Shown piece by piece: positions 1-8,060 of a stretch of 49,646 nt of DNA. A program made the position numbers and the translations under genes. The notes beneath the pieces were generated by a model. It did not search any database. It had not been told where the DNA came from and worked only from the letters and a program-made list of their open reading frames with translations. This stretch comes from Chloroflexota bacterium (GTDB lineage Bacteria; Chloroflexota; Anaerolineae; SpSt-313). Each line of letters begins with the position of its first letter. Positions within the stretch are counted from its first letter, which is position 1. The stretch lies in contig JAKPJZ010000239.1 in assembly GCA_029553955.1 (NCBI GenBank), positions 1 through 49,646 of the forward strand, in the 5' to 3' direction.

Positions 1-22
1 GCCCCTACTGCTGCGGCAGCGG

Positions 23-128
23 GTGGTTCCCTTTTCGAGCATCAAGTGGTTCCCTTTTCAATCATCGGAGTACGAAGCCAGAGGCCAAAGTGGTTCCCTT
101 TTCGACTATCAAGTGGTTCCCTTTTCGA
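23..128. repeat. Short direct-repeat cluster at window start
   Basis: Four copies of the 15-16 bp core GTGGTTCCCTTTTCGA begin at 23, 46, 90 and 113; the second copy ends in CA instead of CGA. Copies 1-2 and 3-4 are spaced exactly 23 bp apart, and a 44-bp step lies between the pairs. The linkers vary. The cluster runs into the window edge, so its full length is unknown. Spacing is too short and too regular for CRISPR spacers. It could be a protein-binding array or a decayed mobile-element end. Confidence 0.8.
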
Positions 129-189
129 TTGACAAAAACACCCCCTTTGCGGTTCAAGGTGCCAACTCGCATTGGCAGGCTGAGCGGTC

Positions 190-275
190 AGGAACGTGAA
201 ACGTAAGGCGTGATACGTGATGCGTGGCGAGTGATGCGTAAGGCGTGATACGTGATACGTGATGCGTGAGCGCTG
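190..275. repeat. Degenerate ACGTGATGCGT-type repeat tract
   Basis: The tract is built from variants of CGTGATRCGT, GCGTAAGG and ACGTGATGCG repeated about every 8-10 bp. The same vocabulary returns at 29975-30108 and on both sides of the palindrome at 31532-31631, so it is a dispersed low-complexity repeat of this genome. No gene is visible between 1 and 311. Confidence 0.75.
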
Positions 276-311
276 GGCGGGGTGGCAGGCAGGGGCGGAG
301 GAGAGGAGGCG

Positions 312-734
312 ATGGCGGGGAAGGGGGGAAGGCGGGGGTGGGGGCTGCGGGAGGCGGAGCACTGCTCGGCGCGGGTGCGGGGCGAAGGCGGCGAGGCGCG
401 GGCGGCGGCGGAGCGGGAGGTGGAGGAGGAGCCGCTGCCGACGCTGGAGGGGGAGATTGCACGGCTGGCGGCGCGGCGGAACCAGGTGGACCGCTGGCTG
501 GAGTCGCGGCTGGGGGATTGCGCGCCGGGGGAGGCGGTGCGCTATCTGACGGCGTTGGCGTCGGTGGCGAGGAGCCTGGCGGAGCTGTTGGGGCGGCGCG
601 AGGCGGAGGGCGGCGGGGACGAGCTGCAGCGGGTGCTGGCGGAGGCGGCGCGGCTGGTGCGCGAGCGGGCGGGGGAGGGGGACGATTCACCGCGAAGACG
701 CGAAGACGCGAAGACGACGCGAAGGGATGGATAG
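312..734 (+). CDS. Hypothetical protein upstream of terminase, possible small terminase subunit
   Basis: This 140-residue protein lies six bases upstream of a large terminase gene. I cannot recognise a family. The first 40 residues are rich in Gly and Arg and low in complexity. The central part (about residues 50-130) is predicted helical and acidic, with the stretch LEGEIARLAARRNQVDRWL. Position and helical character suggest a small terminase or packaging helper, but that is inference only. The start at 312 follows an AGGAGG-like site; a GTG at 282 is the alternative. The C-terminus is encoded by a GAAGACGC repeat (about 690-722), so the true end may have been altered. Codons are extremely G-rich, as in the next gene. 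Confidence 0.45.
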   Translation: MAGKGGRRGWGLREAEHCSARVRGEGGEARAAAEREVEEEPLPTLEGEIARLAARRNQVDRWLESRLGDCAPGEAVRYLTALASVARSLAELLGRREAEGGGDELQRVLAEAARLVRERAGEGDDSPRRREDAKTTRRDG

Positions 735-740
735 AGGGCG

Positions 741-2225
741 ATGGATGGACGTGGCGTGCTGGCGGAGGTGTTGGGCGACCCGGGGCTGTTTGCGCGGGCG
801 GTGACGGGGGTGCCGCTGCGGGGCTACCAGGTGGAGGTGGCGCGGGCGGTGCTGGATTCGGTGCTGCGGGGGCGGGGGCTGACGTTTGCGGTGATGATGA
901 GCCGGCAGGCGGGGAAGAATGAGACTTCGGCGCAACTGGAGGCGCTGCTGCTGGTGCTCTTCCGGGAGTGCGGCGGCTGGCTGGTGAAGGCGTCGCCGAC
1001 GTTCCAGCCGCAGACGGTGCATTCGCTGCTGCGGTTGGAGGCGCGGCTCGACAACCCGTACACTCGGGGGCTATGGACGCGGGAGCGGGGCTGCATGGTG
1101 CGGCTGGGCCAGGCGCGGGCGCTGTTCCTCTCGGCGCAGGCGGGGGCGTCGGTGGTGGGGGCGACGGCGTCGATCCTGCTGGAGGCGGATGAGGCGCAGG
1201 ATATCGACGAGGACAAGTGGGAGAAGGATTTCCGGCCGATGGGCGCGGCGGGGAATGTGACGACGGTGCTGTGGGGGACGGCGTGGACAGCGCATACGCT
1301 GCTGGCGCGGACGGCGGCGGCGCTGCGGCGGCTGGAGGCGGAGGATGGGGTGCGCCGGGTGTTCACGGTGCCGTGGCGGCGGGTGGCGGCGGAGGTGCCG
1401 GCCTACCGGACGTACGTGGAGGGGGAGATGGCACGGCTGGGCGCGGGGCACCCGATGATCCGCACGCAGTATGCGCTGGAGGAGGTGGACGCGGCGGCGG
1501 CGATGTTCCCGCCGGGACGGCGCGCGCGGATGCAGGGCAGCCACGCGGCGCACGTGGCGCCGGAGCCGGGGGCGCGCTATGCGCTGACGGTGGACGTGGC
1601 GGGGGAGGCGAGCGAGGGGGAGAGCGCCGCCGGAGCGCTGGGGGCACGCGACTGCACGGCGTGCACGCTCTTTGCAGTGGAGCTGGGTGAGGCGGGGGAG
1701 CCGCTGGCCGGCCGGCCGCACTACCGGGTGGCGCGGCGCTGGTGGTGGCGGGGTGTGGGGCAGGCGGAGCTGTATGCGCGCCTGGCCGAGCTGGTGGTCG
1801 CGTGGGGGCCGCGGCGCATTGTGGTGGATGCGACGGGGCTGGGCGCGGGGGTGGCGTCGTTCCTGGGCCAGCGGCTGGGCCGGCGGGTGGTGCCGGTGGT
1901 GTTTACGGCGGCGCGCAAGTCGCAGCTCGGCTGGGGGTTCCTGGGGATCTGCGACACCGGGCGCTTTGCGGACCATGCCGGCGACGGGTCCGCAGCACAG
2001 GAGGAGTTCTGGCGGCAGGTGGCGGCGGCGGAGTGCACGCTGCTGCCGGGGCCGGGGCGGCGGCTGCGCTGGGGGGTGCCGGCGGGGCGAGGGCACGATG
2101 ATTTGCTGGTGTCGGCGGCGCTGTGCACAGTGCTGGACGAGGAGGGATGGGGGGCGGGGGAGTCGTACGTCATCCCGGCGGTGGATCCATTGGAGGAGAT
2201 CGACGGCGCAGGGCTCGGGGGGTGA
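741..2225 (+). CDS. Phage terminase large subunit (TerL)
   Basis: The product (494 aa) is an ATPase-nuclease of the kind that packages phage DNA into heads. The Walker A-like motif SRQAGKNETS lies at about residues 54-63 and the Walker B segment ILLEADEAQD at about 145-154. The C-terminal RNase H-like nuclease shows LTVDVAGE (about 280), RIVVDATGLG (about 357) and the late acidic motif GHDDLLVS (about 450). The start is supported by AGAGGG eight bases upstream. No portal, protease or capsid gene follows; the next gene is an unrelated alpha-2-macroglobulin. Its G-rich codon use differs sharply from the C-ending codons of later genes. It is therefore probably the edge of a prophage or gene-transfer-agent cluster lying to the left, or an orphan remnant. 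Confidence 0.85.
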   Translation: MDGRGVLAEVLGDPGLFARAVTGVPLRGYQVEVARAVLDSVLRGRGLTFAVMMSRQAGKNETSAQLEALLLVLFRECGGWLVKASPTFQPQTVHSLLRLEARLDNPYTRGLWTRERGCMVRLGQARALFLSAQAGASVVGATASILLEADEAQDIDEDKWEKDFRPMGAAGNVTTVLWGTAWTAHTLLARTAAALRRLEAEDGVRRVFTVPWRRVAAEVPAYRTYVEGEMARLGAGHPMIRTQYALEEVDAAAAMFPPGRRARMQGSHAAHVAPEPGARYALTVDVAGEASEGESAAGALGARDCTACTLFAVELGEAGEPLAGRPHYRVARRWWWRGVGQAELYARLAELVVAWGPRRIVVDATGLGAGVASFLGQRLGRRVVPVVFTAARKSQLGWGFLGICDTGRFADHAGDGSAAQEEFWRQVAAAECTLLPGPGRRLRWGVPAGRGHDDLLVSAALCTVLDEEGWGAGESYVIPAVDPLEEIDGAGLGG

Positions 2226-2413
2226 ACGGGCCGGGCTGTGGAACTCGGCCTACGAGGGGGGCGTCGTGGCGCCGCGTCCGCGGCTGGCGTCACAACCCGG
2301 CGGTCAAGGCGCTCAAGCGCCAACTACGAACCTGATATGGGAACCCTACGCCGCTCCCCGCCGTCTATAGGGTGAACGTGCTGCCCATGATCGCAGCACG
2401 ATGGAGGTGCACC

Positions 2414-5400
2414 ATGCGCGCAAAGGCGCACATCGCCCTGTCGGCGGGCCTGGCGCTCGCCATGATCCTCGGCCTCGGCGCAGCCTGCATCGCGCCGGCC
2501 ACGCCCACCACGCGGCCGGGCGAGACGCCGGCGGTCGCCACCATCGACGACCCGGTCGACGGCTACCTGGCCCTGGCGCCGCGCGTGCTGCACAGCGGCC
2601 AGGCGCACAGTGTGCCGGTCTCCCTCTTCCACGGCCGGCAGCCGGCCAACGCCACCGTGCAGCTCGCCCTTACCAAGGGCGGCCAGGCGCTGGCCCAGGC
2701 CGAGGGGCGCATCCAGGGGCGCGGCGACCTGACCCTGCCGGTGCCTGCGCTCGCCGAGGGCGAGTATGAGCTGCAACTCTCGGGAAAGGGCTTCCAGGCC
2801 ACTTCGGCCGTGCGCGTGGAGGAGGGCACGCTGGTCTTCCTCGAGAGCGACAAGCCCCTCTACAAGCCGGGGCAGACGGTCCATTTCCGCGTCCTCACGC
2901 TCGACTCGTCGCTTAGGCCCCTGCCCGCCGCCGTCACGCTCGAGGTGGCCGATGCCAAGGGGCTCAAGATCTACAAGAAAGAGCTGCAGAGCGACGACTA
3001 TGGCATGATTACGGCCGACCTGCCCATCTCCGATGACCCCAACCTGGGCGTGTGGAAGGCGACGGTGCAGGCCGGCAAGCGCCAGGCGCAGCTCGACGTG
3101 CGCGTGGAGCGCTACGTGCTGCCCAAGTACGAGGTGACGGTCAACCTGGCCAAGGAGTGGGCGCTGGCCTCCGAGCCGATCGTGGGCTCTATCGCCGCCG
3201 AGTATTCCTACGGCAAGCCGGTGCAGGGCGAGGTGGAGATCGTGGCCACGCGCTATGTGGGCACGTGGCAGGAATTCGCCCGCGTCACCCGCGAGCTCGC
3301 CGGCCAGGTCGATTTCTCACTTCCCGCTGCCGGCTATGTGGCCGGCGTGCCCGGCGAGCAGGGCATGGGCAACGTGCAGCTCGACGTCACCGTGCGCGAG
3401 AAGGCCACCGGCTATGAGGAGAAGACGACGCGGCTCGTCACCGTGGCCCAGGCGCCGGTGGTCATCTCGGCCATCCCCGAGAGCGTCGCCTTCAAGCCCG
3501 GCCTGCCGCTCTCCGTCCTCTTTGTCGCCGAGACGCCCGACAAAAAGCCGGCCGACGCCGTGGTGGCGGTGCACATCAGCTACATGAAGGACAAGGCCCG
3601 CGGCGACGGCGAGACGCGCCAGGTGACGGTCAAGGGCGGCCAGGGGCTGCTCACGGTCACGCCGCCGGCCGACGCCATCGGGCTGAGCGTCGTCGCCTAC
3701 TCGGGCGACTCCTACGCCAACCTGGCCCTGAAGGCCGGCCATTCGCCGACCGGCTCCTTCGTCCACGTGGGGCAGACGAGCACGGGCGCGCTGCGGGTGG
3801 GCGACACGGCGCACTTTCGCGTCACCGCCACCAAGCAGGCCACCGGCTTTTACTATGAGGTGCTGGCCAGGGGGCGCGTCGTCTTTTCCGACTATTCCCG
3901 GTCGTCCGACATCGCCCTCACGCTCACGCCCGCCATGGCGCCCAGCGCGCGGCTCCTGGTCTACCAGATCCTGCCCACGTCGGAGGTGGCGGCCGACTAT
4001 GTGCCCTTCTCGGTCTCCGGCGACTATCCCCAGCAGGTGCAGGCGTCGTTCAGCCAGGCCGAGGTGCGCCCGGGCGACCCGGTGGACGTCAACGTGCAGA
4101 CCGAGGGCCCCGCCCGCGTGGGGCTGGCGGCGGTCGACCGTTCGGTGTTCATCCTGGCCGAGAACCGGCTGAACCTGCAGCAGGTCTTTGACGAGCTGGA
4201 GCGCCTCTACCAAAAGCCGCAGGTCGAGCTGCACGAGGCGACCCCGTTCGACAAGATCACCACCTGGGGCGCGGGCGACGTCTTTCGCGACGCCGGCGTG
4301 GTCGTGCTCTCGAACCAGCAGGTGCCCGCGGGCAAGGAGTACGAGTCGCCGGTGTGGCGCGAATTGGAGCGCGGCGCGGCCATCGCCGGCGCGGTGCCGG
4401 CGGCGGCGCCGCAGGCCGCCGTCGAAGATGGCGTGAAGCAGGCCGAGGGCGCAGGCCCCGGCCTGGCCGAGGTGCAGCGCGTGCGCCAGTTCTTCCCCGA
4501 GACCTGGCTCTGGCTCGACCTGACGACCGATGGCGCCGGCAAGGCCACGGCGCCGGTGCAGGCGCCCGATAGCATCACCACCTGGATGCTGCGCGCCGTG
4601 GCCCTCTCGAAGGAGCAGGGGCTGGGCGTGGCCGAGGCCGAGCTCAAGGTGCTGCAGCCCTTCTTCGTCTCCGTCGACCTGCCCTACGCCTGCATCCGCG
4701 GCGAAGAGTTCCCGGTGCAGGTGGCGCTCTACAACTATACCGACACGCCGCAGACGTTCACCGTCGAGCTCGAGCGCGGCGATTGGTTCGACCTGCTCGG
4801 GCCCGCCACGCAGACGGTCACCATCGGCGGCAACGACCTGGGCGGCGCCGCGTTCACCATCCGCCCCAACGGCCTGGGCACGCGCCAGGTCAAGGTCACG
4901 GCCCGCTCCACCTCGGAGGCCGATGCCGTGATCAAAGACATCATCGTCGAGCCCGAAGGCGTGGCCCGCGAGCTGGTGGAGAACCTGGTGCTCTCGGCCG
5001 GAGCGTCGCGCCCTCTCGACACCAGTGTGCCGTTCGACGCCATCAGCGGATCGGGGCGCAGCTTCCTGGCCGTCACCGGCAGCTACCTGACCCAGGCCAT
5101 CGATGGCCTCGAGGGCCTCATCCGCATGCCCTTCGGCTGCGGCGAACAGAACATGATCCTCTTTGCGCCCAACGTCTTTGTGGCCCGCTACCTACGCGAG
5201 ACCAACCAGATGAAGCCCGAGGTCATGACCAAGGCCGAGAGCATGATGATGACCGGCTATCAACGCGAACTGATCTACCGCCGCGGCGACGGCTCCTTCT
5301 CGGCCTTTGGCGAGAGCGACGCCGAGGGCAGCCTCTGGCTGACCGCCTTTGTGCTCAAGACCTTCGCCCAGGCGCGCGAGCTCATCTACATCGACGATGC

Positions 5401-6595
5401 CATGCTCGCCTCCGCCAAAGCCTGGGTGGTGCAGCACCAGAAGAGCGACGGCTCCTTCGAGCCGGTCGGCTTTGTCCACCACCAGGAGATGCTCGGCGGC
5501 CTGCAGGGCAAGACGGCGCTCACCGCCTACGTGGCCGTGTGCCTCAAGGAGGCCGGCGAGGGCGACGCCTTTGGCCGCGCCGTGCGCTACCTCGAGGGGG
5601 CGCTGCCCCAGGCCGATGACGCCTATACCCTGGCCCTGGGCGCCTACGCCCTCGAGCTGGCCAAGAGCCCCAAGGCCGGCGAGGCGTACGAGCGGCTGCT
5701 GCAGGCGGCCCACGAAGCCGACGACAGCCTCTCGTGGGGCGATTATGTGCGCGACCCCGAGCCCCTGCCCGACCCCCTGCCGCCGCGGCTCAAGCCGGGC
5801 CTGCCCGAGCATCCCAACCGGAGCGCCGCCGTCGAGACCACCGGCTACGCCCTGCTGGCGCTGCTGGAGCACGGCGACCGTCTCAACGCCGCGCGCGCCG
5901 CCCGCTGGCTGGTGGGGCAGCGCAACGCCCTCGGCGGCTACGCCTCCACGCAGGATACCGTCGTGGCCCTGCAGGCGCTCACCGCCTTTGCCGCCAACGC
6001 CAAGAGCGACGTCGACGCCACCGTGACCCTGAGCGCGGGCTCCTTCCAGAAGCAGGTGCGCGTTGGCCCCGAAAACGCCGACGTGATGCAGTTCGTCGAC
6101 CTGCCCGTGGGCCAGGCGGTGAACGTCGCGGTTGCGGGCCAGGGCCAGGTCGTGCTCCAGGCCGTGCGCCGCTTCAACCTGCCGCAGCCCGAGCCGCTGC
6201 AGCCCGCCTTCCAGGTCGACGTCAGGTATGGCGCCGAGCAGGTGGCCGTCAACGACCTGCTCGACGTCGCCGCCGCCGTGCGTTTCACCCCACCCGAGCC
6301 GCTGCAGGCCGGCATGGTCGTGGTTGACATCGCCGTGCCCACCGGCTTTGCGCCCGAGGCCGATACCGTCGCCGCGGCCGTCACGCAGGACGCCAAGATC
6401 AAGCGCTCGGAGATCGCCGGCCGCAAGGTCGTCTTTTACATCGAAGACATGGCCCCCGGCGACGAGGTCGACATCGCCTTCCAGGCGCGCGCCCTCTACC
6501 CCGTCCGCGCCCAGGCCGTGCCCTCGCAGGCCTACGCCTACTACAGGCCCGAGATGAAGGGGGAGAGCCTCGGCGCGGCTGTCGTCGTGCAGTAG
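2414..6595 (+). CDS. Alpha-2-macroglobulin family lipoprotein with thioester
   Basis: This 1393-residue protein resembles bacterial alpha-2-macroglobulins, which trap proteases after bait-region cleavage. The first 25 residues form a lipoprotein signal ending GLGAAC, so Cys25 is probably lipidated. MG domains begin with ESDKPLYKPGQTVHF near residue 145. The thioester motif GCGEQN is intact, with Cys909 and Gln912, and is followed by the helical TED region and a C-terminal receptor-binding-like domain. The ATG at 2414 follows GGAGG at a good distance; an upstream in-frame start at 2372 lacks such a site. Unlike the common proteobacterial arrangement, no pbpC-type transglycosylase lies next to it. 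It is complete and appears monocistronic. Confidence 0.9.
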   Translation: MRAKAHIALSAGLALAMILGLGAACIAPATPTTRPGETPAVATIDDPVDGYLALAPRVLHSGQAHSVPVSLFHGRQPANATVQLALTKGGQALAQAEGRIQGRGDLTLPVPALAEGEYELQLSGKGFQATSAVRVEEGTLVFLESDKPLYKPGQTVHFRVLTLDSSLRPLPAAVTLEVADAKGLKIYKKELQSDDYGMITADLPISDDPNLGVWKATVQAGKRQAQLDVRVERYVLPKYEVTVNLAKEWALASEPIVGSIAAEYSYGKPVQGEVEIVATRYVGTWQEFARVTRELAGQVDFSLPAAGYVAGVPGEQGMGNVQLDVTVREKATGYEEKTTRLVTVAQAPVVISAIPESVAFKPGLPLSVLFVAETPDKKPADAVVAVHISYMKDKARGDGETRQVTVKGGQGLLTVTPPADAIGLSVVAYSGDSYANLALKAGHSPTGSFVHVGQTSTGALRVGDTAHFRVTATKQATGFYYEVLARGRVVFSDYSRSSDIALTLTPAMAPSARLLVYQILPTSEVAADYVPFSVSGDYPQQVQASFSQAEVRPGDPVDVNVQTEGPARVGLAAVDRSVFILAENRLNLQQVFDELERLYQKPQVELHEATPFDKITTWGAGDVFRDAGVVVLSNQQVPAGKEYESPVWRELERGAAIAGAVPAAAPQAAVEDGVKQAEGAGPGLAEVQRVRQFFPETWLWLDLTTDGAGKATAPVQAPDSITTWMLRAVALSKEQGLGVAEAELKVLQPFFVSVDLPYACIRGEEFPVQVALYNYTDTPQTFTVELERGDWFDLLGPATQTVTIGGNDLGGAAFTIRPNGLGTRQVKVTARSTSEADAVIKDIIVEPEGVARELVENLVLSAGASRPLDTSVPFDAISGSGRSFLAVTGSYLTQAIDGLEGLIRMPFGCGEQNMILFAPNVFVARYLRETNQMKPEVMTKAESMMMTGYQRELIYRRGDGSFSAFGESDAEGSLWLTAFVLKTFAQARELIYIDDAMLASAKAWVVQHQKSDGSFEPVGFVHHQEMLGGLQGKTALTAYVAVCLKEAGEGDAFGRAVRYLEGALPQADDAYTLALGAYALELAKSPKAGEAYERLLQAAHEADDSLSWGDYVRDPEPLPDPLPPRLKPGLPEHPNRSAAVETTGYALLALLEHGDRLNAARAARWLVGQRNALGGYASTQDTVVALQALTAFAANAKSDVDATVTLSAGSFQKQVRVGPENADVMQFVDLPVGQAVNVAVAGQGQVVLQAVRRFNLPQPEPLQPAFQVDVRYGAEQVAVNDLLDVAAAVRFTPPEPLQAGMVVVDIAVPTGFAPEADTVAAAVTQDAKIKRSEIAGRKVVFYIEDMAPGDEVDIAFQARALYPVRAQAVPSQAYAYYRPEMKGESLGAAVVVQ

Positions 6596-6610
6596 CAAGC
6601 GCCAACCCGG

Positions 6611-6831
6611 ACTCCCCAACTTGTTGGGGCCGTTCCTCCCTACCGCCCCGAACAAGTTCGGGAGTCCGGGCGCGCCGTTCCCACCGCCCCGAACAAGTTC
6701 GGGAGTCCGGGCGCGCCGTTCCCACCGCCCCGAACAAGTTCGGGAGTCCGGGCGCGCCGTTCCTACCGCCCCGAACAAGTTCGGGAGTCCGAACAAGTTC
6801 GGGAGTCCGGGCGCGCCGTTCCCACCGCCGC
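6611..6831. repeat. 41-bp tandem repeat with internal small hairpins
   Basis: A 41-bp unit starting GAACAAGTTCGGGAGTCC begins at 6650, 6691, 6732 and 6773; a shortened fourth copy and a fifth starting at 6791 complete the array. Each unit carries the hairpin CCCGAACAAGTTCGGG. Just upstream (about 6611-6630) is an inverted variant in which the stem is CCCCAAC / GTTGGGG, so both sides of the pair changed together. The array lies between the convergent ends of the alpha-2-macroglobulin gene and the zinc-ribbon gene and may act as a terminator region. Confidence 0.85.
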
Positions 6832-6836
6832 CCGAA

Positions 6837-7478
6837 TTATAGCTTCTGATACCTCTGCTTTGCTTTGAACAGGCGCAGCCTATCGCCTACCCGCAGTTGG
6901 ATATGGTCGGCAGCAATGCAGTCTCTTCTGATCACGTCTTCCTTCCCATCGTCCCAGCGGACTGCTGTGCAATAGACCGTGACAGGCACTTGGTGATAGA
7001 CCCGCCTGCCTGTCCTGGCTGTTTCGTAAGCCACGCGCTCCCTGTGGATTTCGTCTTCTGTATAGAGCCTGGTCACAGTGCCGTCCACAAATGTGCCCTG
7101 CTCCCTGCGGGAAAGGGAGATGGCCCAGGATGCCGCCAGCAGAACTGCGGCGGCCGGTATCGTATACTTGAAGGCGGCCATGCCCACCCTAGTAGGGATG
7201 AGGATTGCCGCTATCACGATAACGACTGACCAGAATGCTGCGCCCCAGGCCAGCCCTCTATTGTGCTCCTTTTGGTTTTTGGGGTCGCTGGGGTCGTAGA
7301 CGCCGAACCTTCTGCCGCACTTGGGGCAGTAGCGGGCCCAGCGAGGGAGCTTGGCGCTGCAGTCGCCGCACTCTTCATCGAGGAAATAGACATCCGCCGG
7401 CGGGTCGGTATCAATCCCGCATTGTTCGCAGAACTTGCTGTTCGCCCGTGTGCCGCACCAATAGCAGTATTCGTTCAT
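6837..7478 (-). CDS. Double zinc-ribbon membrane protein
   Basis: The 213-residue product starts with two CxxC-type zinc ribbons (CYWCG...CEQCG and CGDCS...CPKCG, residues about 5-55). Two hydrophobic segments follow (about residues 75-95 and 100-120, separated by a short loop with a basic end SLSRREQ), then a C-terminal soluble domain of about 85 residues without a recognised motif. The function is unknown. The start at 7478 overlaps the stop of the upstream reading frame as ATGA, and a longer reading frame would run into the palindromic element, which is clearly not coding. It is convergent with the alpha-2-macroglobulin gene. Confidence 0.75.
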   Translation of the reverse strand: MNEYCYWCGTRANSKFCEQCGIDTDPPADVYFLDEECGDCSAKLPRWARYCPKCGRRFGVYDPSDPKNQKEHNRGLAWGAAFWSVVIVIAAILIPTRVGMAAFKYTIPAAAVLLAASWAISLSRREQGTFVDGTVTRLYTEDEIHRERVAYETARTGRRVYHQVPVTVYCTAVRWDDGKEDVIRRDCIAADHIQLRVGDRLRLFKAKQRYQKL

Positions 7479-7930
7479 GCCTGGATCACCTGTCCTGATG
7501 TTTGCTTCGGCGTGCTGCCCCCTCCTTCCCTTGGTACTACTACCGTACTTGCCTGGGAAGGCGTGCGATCCGGGTACAGCGCTTCGCATATGACCGGAAC
7601 GGGGCCTTTTGGGGGGTCTTCTTGGCGGGTTGGCCAGAGCCGTGGCCGCCCGCGTGCGCACAGGCACCTGTGCTTGCGGAGGTTGCGCTGCGCCCATGGG
7701 GCGGCCACGGCTCTGGCCAACCCGCCAAGAAGACCCCTTCCGGGCCAGGGCCAGGAGGCTGCGGAGCGTGTCAGCCGGCAGCTACCCGGATGGCCAGCAG
7801 TGACAGCGGTGGCCAAGGAACAGAACAGTGCGGGAACCAGTCCCCTGGAAAAGCCGAAATACAGAGAGAGTAGAATTCCGGCAGCAAAGAGGCAGAGAAG
7901 CAGGATGAGCCGCGCCCTGATTGCTCCCAT
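7475..7930 (-). pseudogene. Small membrane-protein gene interrupted by a palindromic element
   Basis: The frame opens with MGAIRARLILLLCLFAAGIL and a second hydrophobic stretch to about residue 45, typical of a small two-helix membrane protein, with a GGGGGG site upstream. From about 7812 downward the frame enters palindromic element 1 and reads through its hairpin, giving Arg/Pro-rich sequence that does not look like protein. The frame stays open to a TGA that overlaps the ATG of the zinc-ribbon gene. The N-terminus is therefore real, while the C-terminal two thirds come from an insertion. Whether the fused product is made is unknown. Confidence 0.55.
7534..7812 (-). mobile_element. Palindromic element 1 (39-bp arms)
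   Basis: A perfect inverted repeat has arms 7613-7651 and 7699-7737 (39 bp each) and a 47-nt loop that itself holds GCACAGG / CCTGTGC. The flanks match the element at 39274-39568 in opposite orientation. The terminal repeat GTACTACTACCGTACTTG survives at 7534-7551; the other end (near 7812) has lost it. No protein is encoded. The stem shares its sequence with the 39274 copy except for one compensated base pair. The element interrupts a membrane-protein gene. Confidence 0.85.
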
Positions 7931-8011
7931 GGCACATCCCCCCTTTCGCTACGACTATAGGGCCATCCTCGTAGTTTGTCATCATCACAATGGGTGAATG
8001 AACGCACAAAA

Positions 8012-8038
8012 GCCCCTCACCCAAAACGGGTGAGGGGC
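8012..8038 (-). terminator. Rho-independent terminator of the LuxR-family gene
   Basis: An 11-bp perfect stem (GCCCCTCACCC with its complement) has a 5-nt loop and, read on the minus strand, is followed by TTTTG. It lies 22 bases after the stop of the membrane LuxR regulator. Confidence 0.85.
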
Positions 8039-8060
8039 CGAAAGAAGGTATGCTGAGAGA

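Noticed and set aside
154..690. Proline/alanine-rich minus-strand frame at the window start
   Set aside because: It is the complement of a GGC/GCG-rich stretch; low complexity and no start signal.
5192..6796. Long minus-strand open frame (534 codons) opposite the alpha-2-macroglobulin gene
   Set aside because: It mirrors a clear coding gene in high-GC DNA and reads repeats at one end; composition (Gly, His, Val, Gln-rich) is typical of an antisense shadow.
6650..6831. Possible CRISPR array
   Set aside because: The repeats are contiguous 41-bp tandem units with no unique spacers and no cas genes nearby.
7613..7737. Large palindromes as simple rho-independent terminators
   Set aside because: Arms are far longer than needed, T-runs are absent, and several copies lie upstream of genes or between divergent genes.
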